Positions 56,001-64,000 of a stretch of 64,000 nucleotides of DNA are shown piece after piece. The DNA is taken from the NCBI GenBank assembly GCA_030062745.1, contig CP099841.1, positions 34,910,974 to 34,974,973 of the forward strand, written 5' to 3'. The notes below the pieces were generated by a model. That model was not told the DNA's origin. It saw nothing but the letters and a program-made list of their open reading frames with translations, and did not search any database. The stretch comes from Capitulum mitella (taxonomy: Eukaryota > Arthropoda > Thecostraca > Pollicipedomorpha > Pollicipedidae). Within the stretch, counting starts at the first letter, position 1. The number at the start of each line of letters is the position of its first letter. A program made the translations under genes and the position numbers.

Positions 56001-58750
56001 CGGCTAACATTCTGGTCGCTGGAGGTCGCTGTCGTACCGGGGTGGACTGTCAACCCTTTTCGCCTCCGCGGCCTCTGGAGTCTGTCGTGGTGGGAAACCG
56101 CAGATTTCCTGTTGGTCTTTCCAAAGCTCCTCCCCGTTTGTAAGGGCGGCGCTGGAGGCTTGGAAATGGGTAAACAAGTCGAAAACCCTTCTGACGTCCC
56201 ATTCATCGTAAAAAACGGTGTCTCGTTCATGCAGTTAATTTCCTTAACACCGCATATCTCATGCTGCCGCCGGCATTTCAGGTCTTTGGCATGTGGGCAA
56301 TCCTTTAGAAGCGCGCGCCATAAACCAAGCACACTGGATGACACATATACGGCGCGCGTGGCAAAAGGAGACGTCAGCTTTAAAAATTCCGGACTCCAGG
56401 GCGTGGATCACCTTCTCTTACTTAACTAACCTAACCTCTATGTGTAAAACAAGAGCGAACAGTAGGTGATCTACGACCCTGGAGCTCAGTGCATAATGTT
56501 GTTGTTCCGTGCTCCCTTTCTTTTTTTTTTTTTTTTAAAGACGATGTGTTCACATCACCCAAAATGCTTTTTTGCCGGCGTGGAGTTTCCACGTCCCTGT
56601 GGTATTGTCACCGCCGTGTACAGTTTGACCAAGGTGAGGCTGAGTACCACTGGAACTCGCAGACTTGCGTCAGACCTGCGTTGTCAAAAACTCGTGCAAT
56701 CCAGGAGCTTTACAAATCTACAGTGATTTCCTCCTCAGACTGATTTGTTGACCTGCGTCACATTTGTCAACGTGTTGTTTTGTCCGTTTTGCTTTAATCT
56801 GTTAGTTCCGACTAAATCTATTTGGGCACTTAGTAAATTTAAATCTACTAAGTGCAAGTATAATAGTTTTTAAAACATCAAAATATTTCACCACTTGAAT
56901 AACCAGCAAACATACATATATATATATAAATATATATAAATGATTTTGTGCTAAAATGATAGTAGTATTTCATACTAAAATGTATGTTATAACTGACTGG
57001 AACAGATTTGCAAATAATATGAAGATTTTAGTATCAAGCTTATTGCGGGCAGGGCGCCATTCAACATAGAGGAAACTGGGAGCCTAGTTATTTTTCCAAT
57101 TGACGAACTAAACAAGGTGCAACAACGCTGTTTTCTCATTATTTTACTTATTTTGTGTCATTTTTCTTCCATTAATACTGCATACATGTTGAAAATGCCC
57201 ACTGGAAAGCGTGGTCTTTCATATGGCAAACAATGTATACATTGCCTATCCCTGAAAGCCGCCCCTGCCAGCTGGTGCAGCCGTGCGCTGAGTTGAAGAC
57301 GTCGCAGACGTCCAGTCCAGTTTTGCCCCCACGATCTGGTACCTGTCGTGCTCAGATAGATACCGGATCTCAGGAGGCGGGAACCCGAGATTTACATTAC
57401 GTTCCTTATCTGGTTATGTTGTAGTTGTTCCTTTGCTTTGCGCGAAGAGGCATTTGACGTGTTATGATTTTGTATTGTGATTTCGGCTCTTTGGTCCCAT
57501 TAAACGTAAAACAGCGTAATATCTTTTCATTATTGTCAACATCCCGTGTTTTCAATGCACAAATGTCACCCAGGAAGACCTTTTGGTTGGATCAGGGTGG
57601 ACTGGCTGCTTGTGAACATAAAATGAGAAATGGCGCGAGGTGGTGTGTAAATGGCCTGTAAACGTGACAGGTATGGCCCACGGTATTGGTTTCAATGAAT
57701 AGTTCGCCACGAATCATGGGTATCACTTCGTGAAATTTACTGGGAGGGCGAGAGAACACGTGCACTGTCCGTGGAGCTCTAAATGATTGATTGGGCTGGT
57801 TCCTAAGAGTCCCATGCTGAAATATAACTTCGACTTAAACACTGCGAACCATCACTGGGAGCCAATCCTTTCTGGAGCATACAAAACGACTCCTCTGTCA
57901 AGCATAATAACAAAAAGTGATAAAGTATTTGCGACAGCGTGGTCCTGTATCGGTTCGTGTTTCCAGCGTAAACTTTGGATCGGTACCTTCATTTATAACA
58001 ACTCCATCCTGAGTTGTTAGTGCTTTGGCAAGATACCGTATCTGTCTGTGTTCGCAGTCAGCTGCTCTTGATCCATCGGCGGCTCCTGCTCGGCTGTGAA
58101 CTGTGAGCCCGGTCCGGCAGCAGTGGACGCCGTGTGTGCGTCATTTGCTCCGACCCGGCCGTCTGTCGGGGCCGCGACGGCCCGCTACCCGGCGGCCGGT
58201 GGACGTGTCTGGCCGCGCGTCCCCCTGTCCGACCCGGGTGACATCATTCAATTAAACACGGCCCGTCTCTGCAGATACAGACGGGCACGGCTCGCGTCAC
58301 CGCGCGGCGCCGCCCGGGGCCTAATGGCGGCCGGCGCCGACCCGAAATTAACAGCCGGCTGATGTCATGGCGATTGGGGCCGCCTGTCGCGGTCGCCAGG
58401 ACACCAGCGACTCTGACAGGACGCACCTCTCGCGCGAGCTTCCGGTGTGTGTGTGTGTGTCATGGGAAACGCCTTGGCATAGATGAATGGGCGTGTGTAT
58501 CGCAGTCTGAAGAACAGTGTTTTGCTGGACGCTCCGCCTGCGAGAACGTTTATGCGATGATGCAAGACAACGCGTTTTGAGTACTTCAGAACGACTTCCG
58601 ATTGACTATATACGAGCGGAGCACGCTTTGGATGTATCATCTTTTGCAGTAAGCCCTCATTAACTCAGCTGGTTAGACAACGATAGTTAATCAGCTGCTT
58701 ACATGACACGCATGACACTAGCTGGCGTCATGGCAGCATGCAGATGAGCT
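53017..58750. other. Mixed DNA with two CpG-rich islands, no gene recognised
   Basis: CpG-dense parts at about 54230-54680 and 55230-55560 carry CRE octamers at 54641-54648 and 55427-55434. A pyrimidine-rich degenerate CTCCTGAC repeat runs from 55500 to 55720. AT-rich sequence follows from 56500 to 58000, then a third CpG patch near 58090-58350. Open frames on both strands show no domain. A minus-strand frame at 53619-53227 (130 codons) overlaps two plus-strand frames and stays unassigned. Confidence 0.45.
58444..58460. repeat. (GT)n microsatellite
   Basis: Eight GT units. Confidence 0.85.
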
Positions 58751-58759
58751 GTGGCACGT

Positions 58760-59026
58760 TTGGCATTCCAAATCGCCACGAATGCGGTCAAGCGTTACGT
58801 TGCGCAGCTTTATCGGGACCCGACTCTGCCTTACCTCACAGTGATGACGTCCCCTCAGGTGTGGTGGGGTCCGGTACCGATCTGATATGGGCGTCAGGTT
58901 CGAGACTGGCGTCTGCCTCACCTGACCTCACAGCGATAGCGTGCCCTTAGAGACAGTGGGCGCCTTGCTGATCTGATACGGGAGTCAGGAACAACAACAA
59001 CAACAACAGCAGCAGCAGCAGCAAGC

Positions 59027-59069
<43 letters not shown>

Positions 59070-59670
59070 GTGCCTGGCCTGGCCTCACGGGGACGGCGTC
59101 CTCTCAGATGTGCTGGGCGCCGATGCAGACCTGACATGGGACTCAGGAACAAGATCCCACTCTGCCTGGCCTGACCTCACACTGACGGCGTCCCACGTCA
59201 CACGGCGCCAACACGTCAAGTGTGTTGGGCTCTGGAGCCAATGTGATACGGGGGTCAGGAACAAGATCCCACTCTGCCTGGCCTGACCTCACACTGACGG
59301 CGTCCCACGTCACACGGCGCCAACACGTCAAGTGTGTTGGGCTCTGGAGCCAATGTGATACGGGGGTCAGGAACAAGATCCCACTCTGCCTGGCCTGACC
59401 TCACACTGACGGCGTCCCACGTCACACGGCGCCAACACGTCAAGTGTGTTGGGCTCTGGAGCCAATCTGATACGGGGGTCAGGAACAAGACCCCACTCTG
59501 TTTGGCCTGACCTCACAGTGACGGCGTCCTGTCAGATGTCCTGGGCTGTGGAGCCGAACTGTTGGGGAGTCAGGAGCGAGATCCGACTCTGCTTGACCTG
59601 ACCTCACGGTGACGGCGCTCTCCCGGGGCTGGCGGTCTCCGGTGGCGCCCTGATCCGGGGGTCAGGAACA
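58760..59670. repeat. 112-bp satellite-like tandem array
   Basis: GGAACAAGATCCCACTCTGC begins at 59146, 59258 and 59370, and a variant begins at 59482, giving an exact 112-base period with three nearly identical central units. Decayed units run out on both sides (CTGACCTCACAGCGATAGCG on the left, CTGACCTCACGGTGACGGCG on the right). The gradient from identical centre to worn edges is the usual signature of unequal crossing over. Confidence 0.92.
58990..59070. repeat. (CAA)n/(CAG)n microsatellite
   Basis: A CAA tract with an inner CAG block, inserted in the decayed left part of the 112-bp array. Confidence 0.95.
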
Positions 59671-62600
59671 GACGCCGGCTGCTGGAATGACGTGGCCGGT
59701 CACCCAGCCCGGCAGCAGCGCACGCCGCCCTCAGCGCCGTCTCGTGTGTCCGGCCGTCAGCACGTGCTCCCCGCCAGTGAGGCGCCGGCTGGAGATTGGC
59801 GAGACCCGGAATTGGTGCACTGCCCTGGGGGCTGCACCGTTCTCACCGCCCGGCCCCGGAACACGGCGACCCAGAGGTCAGGCATGGTCACAACGCTTCA
59901 GGTCAAGCCGCGTGACCCGCGTCGACCGTCATCAGCGTGCTGTTGTGTGCGGGAGAGGCTCGCATCCGCGGTCAGTGATCGCCTGCCGTCAGAGGTCGTC
60001 TGTCGCTGAGCCGACTGGGGCATGAACCCCAGCCGGGGTCAGCGACGGGCATGATCCCTGACTGCGCAGGTCACTGACCTCGTCTTCTGGTCGGGCTGGT
60101 GACTCTGTGACACGATCAGGTGGCGCCACTGCGGCAACGCGGAGTGGACAAGGGCCGCCGGCGGCCAGCGATTCCACTGGTGCCATGCTGCGCCGCGCGG
60201 GTGCAAACGCAAATAAATACTGCAGGAGAGCGGCGCCGCCCTGCCAAGCACATACCACAGCTTTGCTGACTGTGATCTGCAAGATCAGATCGATACATAC
60301 CACAGCTCTGCTGGCTGATCTGCGCGGTCAGAACAGTACATACGAGCTCCGAGAGCTCGTCAGGATGTTCTGGAAAGAGAAGCCGTGCTTGAAACGTGAA
60401 TATACAAACAGCTGTTTCAGCACGAGAAATAGGCGTGAGAGAAAATGAACGAAGAATATGCGTTGCGCTTTTCGTTGTGCGGACAAGACCAAGTTTAAGG
60501 CGTCAAGACCGGGTGCGGGATGCCCGGAACATCACATGATTGGCGCCAGGCCGAGTGGCTGTGAAACGTTATCGTTCAATGAGTCTTCGCGAAGTTTGCA
60601 AGAGTTACATTTTTCTGTTATCCATATATTTCGATGCATTTTGCGGTTTCGTCGTCGGTGGAATGTGACCACTGTTCCCACTGATCCCACTGTTCCGCAA
60701 ATGTAGCTCTTGTGAACAACGAAAAGACAAATTTTACGATTGCGGTAACCTGAGTAAATAACATCAGTATCGCAGTAAAGTCATATCACTGTGAAACGTT
60801 ATGCTCATGGCATCTCATCCTGGGTTACTGGTTGGTGATGGTTCAAGATGCTTCATTACGTCGGTGTTATCTCTGTTGACTATTTCTTTCGTCACTGGAT
60901 AATATCTCTCGCCACGTTTTGCCGCTCGCTGTCTGACTGGTAATTGGCCTGCACTGCAATGCTGTTGCAGCCGTTATTCATTCTGCATAGGTTGCAACCG
61001 AGGTCGGATGATGCACGCCGAAGGAACGTGCTGCACTGTTGATTGCATCCTCTGACGCAGCAGAATGAGCAAAAATTGGCCGTTACACAAACCTTGAAGT
61101 CGTTCGCGCGCTGCCGAAATTTCACAGCTCGAGGTGTCAGCGGGTTCGGGCGCCGGTTGCGTTTCGTTCCGCGGAGCCTGCGACCTGTCACGTGCGATCA
61201 GCGCCGGCGTCACGTGCCCGGCATTGTTTCCTCCCGGTTAGTCACGATCGCCGGCCGTTGGTCGGACATGCCAGCTGAGTTCTCGGTGCAGGCTGTGCAA
61301 CTGGCAGAGCTGCCGGCGGCCTCACTGCACGGCTGTTTCCCACCGGCTCGGCGCCAGCTCGCTGGCGCCGCAGCCAAGTTGGAGCGACTACGGCGTCATC
61401 TATAGTGGGATTGTGGCGACGGTAGGGACATCTACAGCGTGGACTGTCGACCTGTTCGACGGAAACATTGAGCCGTTCCCAAATGCTGAACTGCCAGAGG
61501 CGGACAGCATTTTTATCGTGTGGAGAAAGGAATCATGGAATATTAATTTGGCTCTGAAAACCTGTCCTTTTGTTACCAGGGTACGGCTTCCTATTTTTTT
61601 TCGTTTTGATTTGGGACAATTAGGACCGACACACACTTGCCCGTTCACAAATTTATCGACTGACGCGATTATTTTTGCTACGACGAATGAGCTTAAGAAT
61701 CTTCTGGTGTGCTGGCCATTGCTGGATTGTGTCATAGCTTTGATTACTGAGGTGACTGGAGGTGGAGCGCGGCTGCGGTTTTGGACTGTCATTGCGAAAA
61801 CATCCTGAAGCCATACAACTGCATAAACCGCTTATGATTCGCAAATCTACTTAATGTGGATGGCGTCTGTCATGACACTTATCGCACTGAAAATACCTCG
61901 CTCCATTGAAACAATACTGTAGCGCCCACACTTTTAAAGACGGCAGGCGTTGCGCATTTTCTCGCCTTCCAGCAGCAACTATCGACTAAATGAAAACTGA
62001 CCGGTCAAATTATTTTCTCGGCAGTAGGCATGGTCTGCAGCTAGAGAATGAACCATTGCAATGGATGCCGAAGACGCCTGTTCGGCAGACAGCAGTCTGC
62101 CGAACGAAATCATAATTTCGGGCCTACACTGGCCGACTTAATCCGCCGAACGGCCAGTGTGCCGCGGTCCTATGTCTCAGTTCACCAGTTGTACTGAACA
62201 GTGCGCCAGGGGCGGAACTTCGCCGAAATTTGTGGATAGCTATCGCCAACTTCAAATCCGTTCGTTACCTGCATCGTAACTATGGGGATGCGCGTGCTCT
62301 TGTTGCGTTATAATTTCGCCTATGCAGCGCTGCATTGCAATGCGGTGTCAATGGCCCCTTTTACCATGAGCTGCCATGATTTTCATCCGTCGCTGATGCG
62401 TTGTGTGGTGGATTTGTTTTGTCCAGCGTCTCCACTTCCGGGCACTTGTCCGGCTCCATTGGCCTGCTTTGCTTTCGGGGATTTTTACCCCGTCAGTCGC
62501 AGACATGTCTTATTCTGCAAGGTTGTGGCCACAGGCAGCTTTCGAAGGACACTCATGTTCTGAACAGCTGCATTCTAACCCGATTTCTCTTTTAAGAAGC

Positions 62601-63640
62601 TTTCACAACGCCAGGAATGCAACTTCTCATGCGAACTGAGACCCTCGTGTAGAGTTAATTTACATGAGTCAGAAGTTTAGGCTCCTGAAGAGGATGTCGC
62701 ACATTTAGTTGCTTCTTGTTTAGCTACTATACTTTACTTTTCACATAGGCATCTTGGCCATCTCATCTTGTAACACCCTGTCATGAAGAATTCTTTGATG
62801 GAGATGACTATAGGACGGAGTCCTGGGGACACAAAGTTGCGTTAAGGAAATATGGCGTGGTGGACGCTTCGTAAAAACTTTTTTTGTGCGTGTTGGGACG
62901 CGCACGGCACCGGCTGGAGCTCAAGTGTCCATTTTTGTGTCACTTCAAGTCAAGTCAGCAAAAGATCCGGAGCTTTTAACTTCTTACTGGTTTGGTTTGA
63001 TAATATCTTGTTCGTTTGATATTACCACGTTGAGGATCTATGTTTTCAGCATTGTGGCATTGATAAGCGCGTAAGACATTCCGCCTGCTGCATCGCTCTT
63101 TTCATCGAATTTCAGATTTAAATGAATCTCATCAGGTTTTTGTCAGGGCACTGCAGCGCAAGCAGCTTAAGCATAAAGCTGAGGAATACTTCAACAACGG
63201 ACGGAAGCTTTGCAAGCCTCATGCAGCCATTGGGCCCTGGCGCCGACTCTTTCAAACTTCGACGTTCACTTGAGCCAATTCGGGCCAACGTCTGGAAGTT
63301 TGTCAACAGCTTTTACCAAAGTTGGCGGTTCGGCCGCCGGCCGCCGGCCGAGCTCCAGTCACGCCAGACGGTCCGGAGACCGGCCCTCAGTGTGGCGACT
63401 GGTGGCCCGGCGGCCCTCTGGTCATAGGCACCGATGGCGGCGATGAGTCTCGGCTTCGTCTCAGACTGGCACTGCTGGGCTGTCAAAGACGCCGCATCAC
63501 AGCACTCAACATCGCCGAATTTTCGCTTTAAGTGGCTGCTGTGTCGGCTCCAGCACGCGTCCAATTCGTGAGAACCTCCTCCTTCCCAGCCCTCAAGGAT
63601 GCTACTCGTTCATCGCCGCTTCCCTTCATATGATCAGACT
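59671..63640. other. Mixed DNA, no gene recognised
   Basis: A frame at 61413-61808 (131 codons) and another at 61043-61405 look somewhat protein-like but have no domain and overlap minus-strand frames. Two CACGTG boxes lie at 61189 and 61211. Nothing else can be supported. Confidence 0.45.
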
Positions 63641-63872
63641 CACGCGCCCCTCTGCCGCACGTTCCAGCGCGCGTGACCCCGCCGTTAGCGGCGGCTACGT
63701 GCCGTGACCCTCCCTCCGACGGTCGCCCCCCCCCCCCCTGGCCCCCTCCCTCTCCGCCGCCGCCCGCGTCCGCCGCCCGCACCGGCCGATCGACGCCCGC
63801 CGGCGTTTGCGCGCGGCCGGCGGCGGCCGGCGGCGGCCGCGGCCAGTCGTCTGTCCTGCCGGCGCCGCCGTC
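63640..63872 (+). promoter_or_regulatory. CpG-rich upstream region of the right-edge gene
   Basis: CpG-dense DNA with a poly-C tract (63727-63740) leads directly into the ATG at 63873. No TATA box is seen. Confidence 0.4.
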
Positions 63873-64000
63873 ATGAGCGCCCCCTCGCGGACGTACCTGT
63901 CGCCGCGGCGGCCGGTGCCGGTGCTGGCCGAGTCGGAGCGGTCGCGCCGCGTCAGCGCCGAGCCGCTGCGGCTGCCGCGCTCCTGGGCCGGCGAACACCG
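63873..64000 (+). CDS. Start of an unidentified gene, cut by the window edge
   Basis: ATG at 63873 in a good context (GCCGTCATGAGC) opens 42 codons without a stop to the end: MSAPSRTYLSPRRPVPVLAE, SERSRRVSAEPLRLPRSWAG, EHR. Third positions are almost all G/C, as in ING. The residue mix (Ser, Arg, Pro, Leu, Glu) suggests a disordered N terminus rather than a signal peptide. GC-rich DNA seldom has stops, so an open frame is weak evidence on its own. It could be a separate gene or an alternative first exon of the gene starting at 40807. Confidence 0.4.
   Translation, partial: MSAPSRTYLSPRRPVPVLAESERSRRVSAEPLRLPRSWAGEH

Noticed and set aside
55634-56429. Frames of 236 and 244 codons on opposite strands
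   Set aside because: Both are open over the same DNA, and the sequence drifts from pyrimidine-rich repeat to CpG-rich without any domain or splice signals.
58055-58099. Possible acceptor (CTGTGTTCGCAG) for a second exon of the 40.8-kb gene
   Set aside because: Phase 0 gives a stop after 13 codons, leaving no useful terminal exon.
61413-61808. 131-codon plus-strand frame
   Set aside because: It looks somewhat protein-like but overlaps a minus-strand frame of equal length and matches no family I know.

Overview
This looks like nuclear DNA of an invertebrate animal, most likely an arthropod and possibly a crustacean; the species cannot be fixed from sequence alone. The reasons are spliced genes with GT-AG introns, a TATA plus arthropod-style initiator promoter, very GC-rich coding exons set in mixed or AT-rich DNA, and many minisatellites, MITE- and SINE-like repeats and worn LINEs. 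I saw no bacterial, organellar or CRISPR features and no recognisable retrovirus-like or LTR element.

Three host genes are well supported. (1) At 5.8-8.6 kb (+) a three-exon gene encodes a small secreted protein of 182 aa with a signal peptide, basic cleavage sites and one LDL-receptor class A module. Its layout resembles Jelly belly/HEN-1, the ligands of the ALK receptor kinase. Its core promoter has E-box, CRE, TATA and Inr elements in textbook order. (2) At 17.7-25.1 kb (-) seven exons with consistent phases encode a full-length ZMPSTE24/Ste24 CAAX prenyl protease of 481 aa, with HELGH and SRRFEFQAD zinc motifs. (3) At 29.2-29.9 kb (+) a single uninterrupted exon encodes an ING4/ING5-type chromatin reader of 245 aa with a complete PHD finger. 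Two further gene starts are probable: a 28-codon first coding exon at 40.8 kb (+) and an open frame running off the right edge from 63.87 kb (+).

Layout: 1-5.6 kb holds nothing recognised; 5.6-8.6 kb is the LDLa gene; 8.87-10.05 kb is a 24-bp minisatellite open in several frames; 11.0-14.1 kb holds two blocks of a worn minisatellite around a MITE; 16.9 kb has a 180-bp palindrome; 17.65-25.1 kb is ZMPSTE24; 23.9 and 27.4 kb carry a SINE family; 29.2 kb is ING; 30-36.5 kb is mostly empty with CpG-rich islands; 37.2-39.8 kb is a worn Tx1/L1-type LINE (-); 40.7-64 kb is CpG-rich, perhaps a very long first intron, with several tandem arrays, a CR1/Jockey-type LINE fragment at 50.8-51.9 kb and the last gene start.

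The genes do not form an operon or an evident pathway. ZMPSTE24 (nuclear lamina and prenyl protein maturation), ING (histone acetylation) and the LDLa ligand (intercellular signalling) appear to be ordinary neighbours. The most distinctive window-wide signal is a strong excess of intact CRE octamers (at least 11 TGACGTCA) and TCACGTGA octamers (5), many of them in CpG-rich DNA.
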